Assembly (NCBI RefSeq): GCF_024734385.1 | Contig: NZ_JANHAP010000011.1 | Coordinates: forward strand, 62,001-126,000 | Direction of reading: 5' to 3' | Source of the DNA: Dasania sp. GY-MA-18 | GTDB taxonomy: Bacteria; Pseudomonadota; Gammaproteobacteria; Pseudomonadales; Dasaniaceae | Length of the DNA: 64,000 nt | Shown here: positions 53,062 to 61,591 of the stretch, piece by piece | Numbering within the stretch: position 1 is the stretch's first letter | Layout of the letters: each line of letters opens with the position of its first letter | Notes under the pieces: generated by a model | Database searches by the model: none | The model's input: the letters and a program-made list of their open reading frames with translations, nothing else | Told to the model about the DNA's origin: nothing | Program-made: the position numbers and the translations under genes

Positions 53062-53832
53062 TTATTGCTGCCGCGCCTTGCGCTGCTTGTATAGCGCCCA
53101 AAGGTTGGTATTGGCCAGCAACAGTATTATCACTGCCATCGCTGCCAGGCTAAACCACTGTACGGCGTAGCCGGTGTGCTTGGCGGGCTCTATATTAACC
53201 ACCAGCCAATTGCGTTCTAACACTCCCGCTGCGCCTTGAGCTAAACGCAGCGAGTATGGAAACATAGCCTGCTGCATTTCTTGTTGCAAGTGCTTAATGT
53301 CTAAAACCTGTGTCACTCTAGGCCATTTTTTGTTGTTATCGGCTGCCAGCTGCATCATGGTTGATTGTGGTATATGCAACTGGCCAATTAATTGCTGCGG
53401 CCCCGCAGGCGGCGGTGGAATCGCAGGCAGGCTTAAACGGGCGGCATCGCCCTTAAGCCAACCGCGGTTAACCCATAGCCATTGGCTCTTATCAGCTGCG
53501 CCGCCATCTAACTCAAACGCTGTTAGCAGTTCGTAGCCAAAACTGCCGCGATAAATTTTATTATCCAGTAACAAGTTCCACTGCGGCAGATACTGGCCAG
53601 TCACGATGAGCGGTTGGTAACGGCTATCTGCGGGGTTTTCTAACTGGCTGATAGGCACCGGCGCACTGGCCGCTCGCTGGCTGTACAGGGCCTTAAGTAC
53701 GCGCTTTTGCTCGGCTCTATCTAGCTGCCAGCAACCCAGCCACAACAACAACGGCAGTAGCGCCAAGGCCAAGACTGTTGCCGGCCAGTTGATCGCTAGT
53801 GTTAATCTTGCTTTGGGCGCTGTTGTAGCCAT
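53062..53832 (-). CDS. SURF1 family oxidase assembly protein
   Basis: SURF1 aids heme A insertion into subunit I. The 256 residues have the family's two terminal helices (TVLALALLPLLLWLGCWQL near the start, WFSLAAMAVIILLLANTNLW at the end) with a periplasmic loop between. YRGSFGYELLTAFE, WVNRGWLKGDA and VVNIEPAKHTGYAVQWF are the SURF1 motifs. It is divergent from the DUF2909 gene with 45 bases between them, so the two promoters face each other there. Confidence 0.93.
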   Translation of the reverse strand: MATTAPKARLTLAINWPATVLALALLPLLLWLGCWQLDRAEQKRVLKALYSQRAASAPVPISQLENPADSRYQPLIVTGQYLPQWNLLLDNKIYRGSFGYELLTAFELDGGAADKSQWLWVNRGWLKGDAARLSLPAIPPPPAGPQQLIGQLHIPQSTMMQLAADNNKKWPRVTQVLDIKHLQQEMQQAMFPYSLRLAQGAAGVLERNWLVVNIEPAKHTGYAVQWFSLAAMAVIILLLANTNLWALYKQRKARQQ

Positions 53833-53877
53833 AACTGTTGTGTATACTCTGGACTAACTTATAACGGAGAATAAAAA

Positions 53878-54132
53878 ATGTGGTTAAAAGTTGTCATTAT
53901 TATTTTATTTATTGCCCTGGTTATTAGCCTATTTACCGGCTTTGGCTTTTTAATAAAAGACCAAGGCGATAAACATCAAGACGGCCTGTGGAATTCTATC
54001 AGTGTTCGACTAATAATTGCGGTTTTATTAATGGGTTTTGTCACTTATGGCGTAACTACTGGGCAATTAAAGTCGCAAGCCCCCTGGGGTAAGGGGCCGG
54101 TACCGCAGGCGGCTAAGCCTGTTGCTGAATAG
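53878..54132 (+). CDS. Twin-transmembrane DUF2909-type protein
   Basis: This 84-residue protein has two helices (VVIIILFIALVISLFTGFGF and LIIAVLLMGFVTYGVTTG) joined by a short charged loop (DQGDKHQDGLWNSISVR). It matches DUF2909, a family found beside aa3 oxidase genes. CGGAGAATAAAAA precedes the ATG. It is the only plus-strand gene in the oxidase cluster. Its function in the oxidase complex is unknown. Confidence 0.85.
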   Translation: MWLKVVIIILFIALVISLFTGFGFLIKDQGDKHQDGLWNSISVRLIIAVLLMGFVTYGVTTGQLKSQAPWGKGPVPQAAKPVAE

Positions 54133-54239
54133 CTATAGTTCTTACTGGGCTTGATCCCGTATATTTTCTTTTTATTAGCGCGGTTACAATTTAGAAAGGG
54201 TTTCGCCCTCTTGGCCGAGGTACTTTTTCTTTGCACAAG

Positions 54240-54611
54240 AAGAAAGTTATGGATGCCGGATCAAGTCCGGCAGAGCCTGCCCCGCGACTGCCAGGAGTGT
54301 CTTGGGTAAGACAAAACTACTTCGGCTTAGTCACAGTCATTCCGGCGCAAGCCCACTACTGTCCGGAATAATCTCCTAATCGTCATACCCGCGAAAGCGG
54401 GTATCCAGTTACGATAAAAGGCCTACACACATCAACATTCAAATTTACCATTAACGACTATAAATACAGGCTGTTATTAAACTCAAAGTAATTTTCCTGG
54501 ATTGATCTATTCCGTTGTTCTGGACCCCCGCTTTCGCGAGGGTGACGCATTAAAAATTGAGTCTCCATTCTGATTTAACGCGTTTCGTGCTTATAGTGTA
54601 GGCCGAAACGC
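54240..54611. repeat. Hairpin-rich gap between DUF2909 and coxIII
   Basis: The 627-base gap has no gene. It contains TGGATGCCGGATCAAGTCCG (54250), a GTCATTCC...GGAATAAT pair (54338), GTCATACCCGCGAAAGCGGG (54381) and CCCCCGCTTTCGCGAGGGTG (54525). It also has a stem GCGTTTCG...CGAAACGC (54580-54611). All but the last belong to the GTCAT/ATCCA family. Confidence 0.75.
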
Positions 54612-54688
54612 ATTTTCCTATAATTTATCCCGGACAGCTGTGGGCGCAAGCCGGAATCCAAAACCCTCCCTACATAAATTCACCCATA

Positions 54689-54726
54689 AAAAAACGGCAG
54701 TAGCTTTCGCCCCGCCGTTTTTCTTT
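54689..54726. terminator. Bidirectional terminator after coxIII
   Basis: Arms AAAACGGC and GCCGTTTT around a 15-base loop have A/T runs on both sides. It lies 33 bases past the coxIII stop on the minus strand. Confidence 0.8.
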
Positions 54727-54729
54727 TTT

Positions 54730-54757
54730 CTTGTAGCTTGTAGCTTGTAGCTTGTAG
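54730..54757. repeat. (CTTGTAG)4 heptanucleotide repeat
   Basis: Four perfect copies of CTTGTAG plus CTT directly abut the coxIII stop codon. The unit is the same as at 49607-49655. Confidence 0.97.
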
Positions 54758-54758
54758 C

Positions 54759-55709
54759 TTAAAGAATATAAACAAACAACATCAAGAATATCCACACCAC
54801 ATCCACAAAGTGCCAATACCAAGCCGAAGCTTCAAAACCGAAGTGGTCGTCTTTAGTAAAGTGGCTTGCTTTCATGGAGCGCAACCACTGTATGGTTAGC
54901 ATAATCGCCCCCATACACACGTGAAAGCCGTGAAAACCTGTGAGAAAGAAGAAGGTAGTACCGTATATACCTGCCCCTAAAGTTAGGCCTAACTCATGCA
55001 TAGCCTCTTGGTATTCCACCACTTGGAAGCCAACAAACACAAAGCCTAATATCAAGGTAACACCTAACCACATATTAAACTTGCTGCGCTGCTCTTCTTT
55101 TAAGGCGTGGTGCGCAAAGTGCAAAGTTACCGATGAGCTTAATAATAATATGGTGTTAATGAGCGGAATATGTGTCCAGTCTACCGTGCCGTCAGCGCCT
55201 TTAAAGGTACCGTTGTTGGCTATGGTTTGATTGGCTATGCCCACGGCATCTTGTGGCGTTGTGTTCATAGGCCAGTTGTATTCAAAGCCCGGCCACAATA
55301 GCCCGTTCATGCGGCCCCCTTCACCTTCGCCAGCCAACCAAGGGCCTACCAGGTTGCGCACATACCACAGCGTGCCAAACAGGGCGAAGAAAAACATCAC
55401 CTCTGAAAATATAAACCACTGCATACCAATAACGTAAGAGCGTTTAAGTTGCGCGCTGTTTTTGCCCGCTAGATTTTCTACTATGGTAGTGCGAAACCAC
55501 CAAAATAAAACCGCAGAAAATGAAAACAAGCCTACGGTAAAATAGATTTTTGAGTTAGTTGCAACATCTGGATCGCCCCATGACATATCGTTAATCATGC
55601 TGGCTGCGCCGAATAAAGTCAGGAACAAACTGATACTGGCGAGAAACGCCAGTGGGCTGCTCTCTGGCACGTAATAGGTCTCGTGACCGTTATTGCTTTG
55701 ACCTGCCAT
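54759..55709 (-). CDS. ctaE: Cytochrome c oxidase subunit III
   Basis: This 316-residue, seven-helix subunit of aa3 oxidase shows YYVPESSPLAFLASISLFL, WWFRTTIVEN, MQWFIFSEVMFFFALFG, HFAHHALKEEQRSK, VVEYQEAMHELGLTLGAGIY, FFLTGFHGFHVCMGAIML and the end WHFVDVVWIFLMLFVYIL. It stabilises subunit I and proton uptake. GGAGAAATAAA precedes the ATG. The N-terminal part is longer than in the mitochondrial protein. It follows ctaG on the minus strand. Confidence 0.96.
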   Translation of the reverse strand: MAGQSNNGHETYYVPESSPLAFLASISLFLTLFGAASMINDMSWGDPDVATNSKIYFTVGLFSFSAVLFWWFRTTIVENLAGKNSAQLKRSYVIGMQWFIFSEVMFFFALFGTLWYVRNLVGPWLAGEGEGGRMNGLLWPGFEYNWPMNTTPQDAVGIANQTIANNGTFKGADGTVDWTHIPLINTILLLSSSVTLHFAHHALKEEQRSKFNMWLGVTLILGFVFVGFQVVEYQEAMHELGLTLGAGIYGTTFFFLTGFHGFHVCMGAIMLTIQWLRSMKASHFTKDDHFGFEASAWYWHFVDVVWIFLMLFVYIL

Positions 55710-55800
55710 TTTATTTCTCCGTTTATTCTTTTCTCTTTATGGCTTTCTTTATCTTAGTTAGCGTTAAGAAAAAAGACCCTTCTTATTGTCATTGATAAAT

Positions 55801-56361
55801 CTATCGCGATGCTACCGAAGGTTTTTTTACCATCTCGGTGACATCAAAAATGGTGTAAGACAAGGTGATGGTTTTTATGTCGGCGGGTAAATCCCTATCG
55901 ACTATAAACTGCAGGGGCATTTCTGTTTCAGCGCCGCCCGCTAGGGGTTGCTGGTTGAAACAAAAACACTCGGTTTTATGAAAATACTGCGTGGCTCTAC
56001 CGGGGGTTAAGCTGGGTATAGCTTGTGCCACCATATTGTAGTCGCGCGGATTTTTTGCATAAAACACGGTGCTGTTTATCGCCCCTGGGTGCACTTTTAG
56101 CTCGGTCACCGTGGGGCGAAATTGCCAGGGCATTTGATCGTTGATGGTGGCAACAAACTGCACGGTTACCGTGCGGCTAGTATCAACACCAGCCTCGACC
56201 ACTTCATAACGCCCACCTGTTTTGCCATTGATACCTAGCTGCTCGCACAGCACGTTATACAAGGGCACCATCACTAAAGGCACAAAGAACAGCATAAACA
56301 CTACCGTCGCCACCAATTTGATAACGGTTTTGCTGATAGATGTTTGCTGCTGTTCGGCCAT
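55801..56361 (-). CDS. ctaG: Cytochrome c oxidase assembly protein, CtaG/Cox11
   Basis: Cox11 delivers copper to the CuB site of subunit I. The 186 residues have one N-terminal helix (KLVATVVFMLFFVPLVMVPL) and a periplasmic immunoglobulin-like domain. The conserved Cys are in LYNVLCEQLG and the copper motif TECFCFNQQPL. QYFHKTECF and LSYTIFDVTE are also family marks. It starts 18 bases after ctaD, so it is in the main oxidase operon. Confidence 0.95.
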   Translation of the reverse strand: MAEQQQTSISKTVIKLVATVVFMLFFVPLVMVPLYNVLCEQLGINGKTGGRYEVVEAGVDTSRTVTVQFVATINDQMPWQFRPTVTELKVHPGAINSTVFYAKNPRDYNMVAQAIPSLTPGRATQYFHKTECFCFNQQPLAGGAETEMPLQFIVDRDLPADIKTITLSYTIFDVTEMVKKPSVASR

Positions 56362-56379
56362 GATTATCTTGCCTATGCC

Positions 56380-57939
56380 TTATTTCACATTGGGTGGTGT
56401 AGTAAAGGTGTGGTAGGGCGCAGGTGATGGCAGCGTCCACTCCAAACCTTCGGCACCTTCCCATGCTTTCTCTGCTGGTGCTGGCTTACCGGCTAATATG
56501 GTGCGCAGCACGTTAAATAAGAATAGCAGTTGTGAAGCACCGTAGATAAACGCACCTATAGACGACATCATATTGAAGTCAGAAAACTGCAGGGCGTAAT
56601 CGGGTATACGGCGTGGCATGCCCGCTAAGCCTAAGAAGTGCTGCGGGAAGAAGGTGAGGTTAAAGCCTATAAAGGAGATCCAGAAATGGGCCTTACCCAT
56701 GCCTTCGTCGTACATTTTGCCTGTCCACTTGGGCAACCAGTAGTATACCGCCGCCGACATACTAAACACCGCACCCGCCACCATCACGTAATGGAAGTGA
56801 GCAACTACGAAGTAGCTGTCGTGATACTGGAAGTCCACCGGCGCCAGCGATAGCATCACCCCGGTAAATCCACCTATGGTAAATAGGAAAACAAAACCTA
56901 GGCAGAACAGCATGGGGGTTTCAAAAGTCATTGCCCCCTGCCACATGGTGGTAATCCAGTTAAACACCTTCACCCCGGTAGGCACCGCGATCAGCATGGT
57001 GGCATACATAAAGAACAGCTCACCGGCTACCGGTATACCCACGGTGTACATGTGGTGTACCCACACGATAAACGACAGGAAGGCGATAGAGGCGGTGGCG
57101 TACACCATAGAGTCATAGCCAAATAGCGGCTTGCGCGCAAAGGTGGGGATAATCTGCGATACCACACCAAAAGCAGGCAGTATGATGATGTATACCTCGG
57201 GATGACCAAAGAACCAGAATATATGCTGGAACAATACCGGATCACCACCACCGGCAGCACTAAAGAAGGAGGTGCCAAAGTGTATATCCATCAACATCAT
57301 GGTGACACAGGCCGCCAGTACCGGCATAACCGCAACCAGTAAGAAGGCGGTGATCAACCAGGTCCACACAAACAGTGGCATCTTCATATAGGTCATACCA
57401 GGGGCACGCATATTCACCACGGTAGCGATGATATTGATAGAGCCCATAATGGACGACAAGCCCATTAAGTGGATGGCAAATATAAAATAGGTCACGCTGG
57501 GTGGCGCATAGGTGGTAGACAGTGGCGCGTAAAAAGTCCAACCGTAGTTGGGTGCGCCGCCATCCATAAACAAGGTTGAAGCCAGCATTAAGAACGTGGG
57601 CGGTAAAATCCAGAAGCTCCAGTTGTTCATGCGTGGCAACGCCATATCTGGCGCACCTATCATCATAGGGATTAACCAGTTAGCCAGGCCCACAAAAGCC
57701 GGCATAATGGCACCAAACACCATCACCAAGCCATGCATGGTGGTCATTTGGTTAAAAAATTCAGGATCGACAATTTGTATGCCTGGCTGGAACAGTTCAG
57801 CACGTATAACCATGGCGAAAGCACCGCCCAGGATAAACATGGCAAAACTAAACCACAGGTACATAGTGCCTATGTCTTTGTGATTGGTAGTCGTTAACCA
57901 ACGTGTAAAGCCTTTAGCAGGCCCGTGATGTGCACTCAT
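56380..57939 (-). CDS. ctaD: Cytochrome c oxidase subunit I
   Basis: This is the catalytic subunit, 519 residues and 12 helices, reducing O2 at heme a3-CuB. Visible residues include HPEVYIIILPAFG with the Tyr-linked CuB His, VHHMYTVGIP (CuB His pair), HFHYVMVAGAVFSM with the heme a3/a His, and the first heme a ligand in MTMTHGLVMVF-type TTMHGLVMVFGAIMPAFVG. K-channel residues lie in the middle helices. GAGGCCACT precedes the ATG, nine bases after coxB. Confidence 0.97.
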   Translation of the reverse strand: MSAHHGPAKGFTRWLTTTNHKDIGTMYLWFSFAMFILGGAFAMVIRAELFQPGIQIVDPEFFNQMTTMHGLVMVFGAIMPAFVGLANWLIPMMIGAPDMALPRMNNWSFWILPPTFLMLASTLFMDGGAPNYGWTFYAPLSTTYAPPSVTYFIFAIHLMGLSSIMGSINIIATVVNMRAPGMTYMKMPLFVWTWLITAFLLVAVMPVLAACVTMMLMDIHFGTSFFSAAGGGDPVLFQHIFWFFGHPEVYIIILPAFGVVSQIIPTFARKPLFGYDSMVYATASIAFLSFIVWVHHMYTVGIPVAGELFFMYATMLIAVPTGVKVFNWITTMWQGAMTFETPMLFCLGFVFLFTIGGFTGVMLSLAPVDFQYHDSYFVVAHFHYVMVAGAVFSMSAAVYYWLPKWTGKMYDEGMGKAHFWISFIGFNLTFFPQHFLGLAGMPRRIPDYALQFSDFNMMSSIGAFIYGASQLLFLFNVLRTILAGKPAPAEKAWEGAEGLEWTLPSPAPYHTFTTPPNVK

Positions 57940-57948
57940 AGTGGCCTC

Positions 57949-59106
57949 CTATTTACCTTGCTTGAAGTTGTAGACGTCTATGGGCTGTACCACATCGCCC
58001 ATATTATTACCGAAGGCATTACGCTGGTAGGTAATGACCGCCGCCATCTCAACATCGTTTATTTGACCGCCAAAGGCTTGCATGGCTGTACCCGGTACCC
58101 CGTTAACCCCTACATCTAAATGGGTAGCTAAGGCACCGGTAGCTATGGGGCTCTTGGCTATGGCTTTACCTACACCGCCTTCACCGTTGGCTCCGTGGCA
58201 AGCGGCACAGCTTTTGTCGTAAACCTCTTTACCTGCTGCCATTTGCTCATCGAGGCTAAAGTTTTTACTCATTAGTGCTTTGATTTCGGCAGCCTGTGAC
58301 TTTTTCTCGTTTAGCCAGTTTTTGTATTCGGCCTCTTCAACTACGTTAACCACTATAGGCATATAGCCGTGGTCTTTACCGCAGAGCTCGGCACACTGGC
58401 CGCGATAGATACCGGTTTGGGTAGCCTTGGTCCAAGTTTCGTTGATAAAACCGGGAATGGCATCGCGCTTAACCGCTAAGGCTGGCACCCACCAAGCGTG
58501 GATTACATCGTTGGCGGTAACCAAAAAGCGTACTTTTTTGTTCACCGGAAGCACCATGGGCTCGTCTACCTCTAGTAGGTAGTGTTGGCCTTTGGCATCT
58601 TCGTTATAAATTTCAGTTTTGCCGGTACGCAGGTTACTGAAGAAGGAGACATTGTCACCGTTAGGGTCTATGTACTCGTATTTCCACTTCCATTGATAGC
58701 CGGTAATCATCACATCTAAGTCCGCATCGTCGGTGTCATACACCTCTAACAGGGTTTTTGTGGCGGGGAAGGCAATCACAATCAGAATAATGAAAGGCAC
58801 TACGGTCCAAGCTATTTCTACCGAGGTACTTTCGTGGAAATCGGCGGGTTTAGCGCCCAGTGATTTACGGTGAGTTAAAATTGAATAAAACATTAGGCCA
58901 AAAACAACTACGCCTATCCACACACAGATCCAAAAAACCGTCATGTGTAAGTCGTAAATTTTTGCACCGAGTTCAGTAACGCCTGGCGTGAGGTTAGTCT
59001 GCCAGCGCTGAGCTTCTTCAGCCCAGGCAGCTGTACCCAGCATGCTGAGTAACATCAGCACAGGACTAAGCGCCAGCTTTGAGAGCCGCTTCGCTTGTAA
59101 ATGCAT
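57949..59106 (-). CDS. ctaC: Cytochrome c oxidase subunit II with fused cytochrome c
   Basis: Subunit II carries CuA and receives electrons from cytochrome c. After a signal peptide (LALSPVLMLLSMLGTAAWA) come two helices and a cupredoxin domain with the CuA site (VIHAWWVPALAVKRDAIPGF, GQCAELCGKDHGYMP). A C-terminal cytochrome c domain has CAACHGANGEGG, making this a caa3-type subunit. The start is uncertain: ATG 59106 puts the signal first, while ATG 59121 and 59157 are also open. It is the first gene of the operon. Confidence 0.94.
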   Translation of the reverse strand: MHLQAKRLSKLALSPVLMLLSMLGTAAWAEEAQRWQTNLTPGVTELGAKIYDLHMTVFWICVWIGVVVFGLMFYSILTHRKSLGAKPADFHESTSVEIAWTVVPFIILIVIAFPATKTLLEVYDTDDADLDVMITGYQWKWKYEYIDPNGDNVSFFSNLRTGKTEIYNEDAKGQHYLLEVDEPMVLPVNKKVRFLVTANDVIHAWWVPALAVKRDAIPGFINETWTKATQTGIYRGQCAELCGKDHGYMPIVVNVVEEAEYKNWLNEKKSQAAEIKALMSKNFSLDEQMAAGKEVYDKSCAACHGANGEGGVGKAIAKSPIATGALATHLDVGVNGVPGTAMQAFGGQINDVEMAAVITYQRNAFGNNMGDVVQPIDVYNFKQGK

Positions 59107-59479
59107 CTCCCGTGTCTCCATTTTATTGTTAATATTGTTCGGCACTCGCCAAACCAATAGCCAATAAAATATAGCTATAGCACTAAACCAACTAGGGCTT
59201 GCTACTGTTAGTTAAACGCTATGCGCATAACTAACCACCAATTAAGAGATTAAACTGCAATCGCTTGTGAAATTAGTGTCTTATTGTTGTTATTGGACGA
59301 CTAAAAAACCACTGTAGAAACCGGTGGAAGCTTAGCTCCACGAGTAACCGAAATGCGACAAAACGTCGCGATTATAACGAGCTTTTTTGGCATAGGCCAA
59401 GTCAAACCTAGCAGAAATCTGATTAAAGTGCAGACAAAGCGATAATTTTTTATTCAAACAGGCTTAAAAACAGACAGAT
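59107..59479. other. Divergent promoter region of ctaC and the MATE gene
   Basis: This 373-base stretch is AT-rich and has no open frame. It contains GCGACAAAACGTCGC (59355-59369), listed separately, and otherwise no feature that I can name. Confidence 0.5.
59355..59369. promoter_or_regulatory. RegA/PrrA-type (RoxR) site candidate
   Basis: GCGAC-AAAAC-GTCGC is a perfect five-base inverted repeat fitting the known GCGNC-N5-GNCGC pattern of redox regulators of the RegA/PrrA/RoxR family. It lies about 250 bases before ctaC, between the oxidase operon and the MATE gene. A family match and the oxidase context are the only support. Confidence 0.4.
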
Positions 59480-60808
59480 ATGCCCTACCACAAAACACTA
59501 AACCACAAGATATGGGCTTTAGCCTGGCCCATGATTATTTCCAATCTTTCTGTTCCCTTATTGGGATTAGTGGATACCGCGATACTGGGGCACTTGGATT
59601 CTGCTCATTATTTAGCCGCTGTTGCCGTAGGCAGCAGCGTATTATCGTTTTTATATTGGGGCTTTGGTTTTTTACGCATGGGGACTACCGGTTTTGCCGC
59701 CCAGGCTTATGGCGCCAATAATGGCCAAGCCAGTCGTCAACTTGTCGCCCAAAGTATGATTATGGGGGCAAGCATAGGCGCAGTGTTATTAATCACCAGC
59801 CCTTGGCTGTTACAACTGGGGCTGACTTTAGTCGAGGCTCCCGCCAATGCCCAAGCGCTGGCCTTGAGCTACTGCCAAATCCGTATTTTTAGTGCCCCCG
59901 CCGTGCTGGTTAACTATGCCATCGTTGGCTGGTTAATCGGCCATCAACAGACCCGCTGGCCGCTGTTGATTATGCTGTTCACCAATATTATCAATATCGT
60001 ATTAGACCTGTGGTTTATAGTTGGTTTAAAAATGAACAGCGATGGTGCCGCCTGGGCCACCTTAATTGCAGAATACCTAGGCTGTGGCATAGCCCTTTAT
60101 GTACTCAAGCGACAGCTTGCTCCCATGTCGGGCAGCTTGCAGTGGCCCGCATTGTTAAGTTGGCAGCACTACCAACAGCTGTTAACCGTTAATCGCCATC
60201 TGTTTGTGCGTACCCTAGCACTATTAGCCAGCCTTGCTTTTTTTACTGCCCAGGGCGCGCAACAAGGCGCAATTGTTTTGGCGGCCAACGCCATCTTAAT
60301 GCAGCTGGTGATGTTATCGTCCTATGGCATGGATGGCTTTGCCCATGCCACCGAGGCCTTGGTAGGTGATGCCATAGGTAAAAAAAATCATCGCCGGTTT
60401 ATTGCCAGCTGCTGGGCCTGCGGCTACTGGGCTGGCTTATCGGCGCTATTATTTAGCCTCACCTTTTGGCTGTTGGGTGAGCACTTGCTGCCACTATTTA
60501 GCTCGCTAAGTGATGTGGTTAATACCGCTAAGCTTTATCTGCCTTGGGTTATAGCGCTGCCGCTGCTAGCCGTTGCCAGCTACTGCTTGGATGGTATTTT
60601 TATCGGTGCCTCACAATCCCAAGCCATGCAATACACCATGCTACTGGCCAGCCTGGTGGTTTATTTGCCTTGTTGGGCTCTGACTCAACACTGGGGCAAC
60701 CACGGCCTGTGGTTTGCCTTTGCTGCTTTTAACTTAGCCCGGGGGCTGGGTTTGGCTGCATTTTTTATCCGTTATAACAAACGTCGATATTGGTACTTGC
60801 CGCACTAA
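59480..60808 (+). CDS. MATE-family efflux transporter (DinF-like)
   Basis: This 442-residue, 12-helix transporter shows the MATE/DinF motifs: WPMIISNLSVPLLGLVDTAI, FLYWGFGFLRMGTTGFAAQA, WLIGHQQTRWPLL and MDGFAHATEALVGDAIGKKN. It exports drugs or organic cations in exchange for Na+ or H+. The first ATG at 59480 is suitable. It is divergent from the oxidase operon. The substrates are not predictable; DinF relatives are linked to bile salts and oxidative stress. Confidence 0.92.
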   Translation: MPYHKTLNHKIWALAWPMIISNLSVPLLGLVDTAILGHLDSAHYLAAVAVGSSVLSFLYWGFGFLRMGTTGFAAQAYGANNGQASRQLVAQSMIMGASIGAVLLITSPWLLQLGLTLVEAPANAQALALSYCQIRIFSAPAVLVNYAIVGWLIGHQQTRWPLLIMLFTNIINIVLDLWFIVGLKMNSDGAAWATLIAEYLGCGIALYVLKRQLAPMSGSLQWPALLSWQHYQQLLTVNRHLFVRTLALLASLAFFTAQGAQQGAIVLAANAILMQLVMLSSYGMDGFAHATEALVGDAIGKKNHRRFIASCWACGYWAGLSALLFSLTFWLLGEHLLPLFSSLSDVVNTAKLYLPWVIALPLLAVASYCLDGIFIGASQSQAMQYTMLLASLVVYLPCWALTQHWGNHGLWFAFAAFNLARGLGLAAFFIRYNKRRYWYLPH

Positions 60809-60929
60809 ATAAAAAAGTTTGTTATTTCACTAACACTTTTTGCTAGCTAGGCTAAGGTTTTGTACTAGCCTTAGTGATGAGCACAGCAACCGTTCGTTTT
60901 TATTTCCCATTAGCCATAGAGGAGGGCGC

Positions 60930-61580
60930 GTGAGCATTAACGCTATACACGAAACCATCGCCATGGCTAAAGCCCATGAAGCGAAAACCGGCCACTTAGC
61001 AAAGCTGTTAGCCGCAAAATGTGATAACAATGTGCACTTGGCCATCAAGCTGCCAAAACAAAATCCCGAGCAAAGCTTATTGGAGTTTGTAACCGCCTAC
61101 ATAGAACATGCACCGCAATTTTTAGAAGCCGCCAGAGCCATTACTAAACAGGCCAATATAGCCCAATACGCTGAGCCTTATTTTAAAGTCGCCGAAGACT
61201 TTTTTTTAAAGCCGCCCGAAATTGTTGCCGGCCATGTGGGTTTAGATGAGCTGATGGATGAGGCCTACTTAGCTCACAGGCTAATCGAAGAGGTGAACGA
61301 CCGCTTTATGGTTAAGGCTGGCATACCCCTTATTCCCATGGACATGACAGTGTCGAATTTAATTATCCACAGTTTAATAGGCGAGCCCTTTGCTAACGAA
61401 TTAGATGAGGCGGTAGATTACACCGTGCAAAAAGCCATGGTGAATGAGCATTTATACGCTAGCGTGGCTTTTACCACTTATGCCAAACAACACAAAGCCG
61501 ATAACTGGCAACAAGAGCGCGAGCAATGGCCCTGTTTAACGGATAATTTGACTATAGGTTTAGAGTTTAGTGACCGCTAA
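60930..61580 (+). CDS. Hypothetical helical protein
   Basis: This 216-residue protein I do not recognise. It is mostly helical and acidic, with segments IHETIAMAKAHEAKTGHLAK, LLEFVTAYIEHAPQFLEAAR and DELMDEAYLAHRLIEEVNDR. The last has an ExxxxH pattern that recalls ferritin-like helices, but no full metal set can be shown. No signal or membrane segment is seen. GTG 60930 follows AGGAGGG by about four bases, better than earlier starts. It is convergent with the MocR gene, 11 bases away. Confidence 0.7.
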   Translation: MSINAIHETIAMAKAHEAKTGHLAKLLAAKCDNNVHLAIKLPKQNPEQSLLEFVTAYIEHAPQFLEAARAITKQANIAQYAEPYFKVAEDFFLKPPEIVAGHVGLDELMDEAYLAHRLIEEVNDRFMVKAGIPLIPMDMTVSNLIIHSLIGEPFANELDEAVDYTVQKAMVNEHLYASVAFTTYAKQHKADNWQQEREQWPCLTDNLTIGLEFSDR

Positions 61581-61591
61581 TCACCGTCCAC

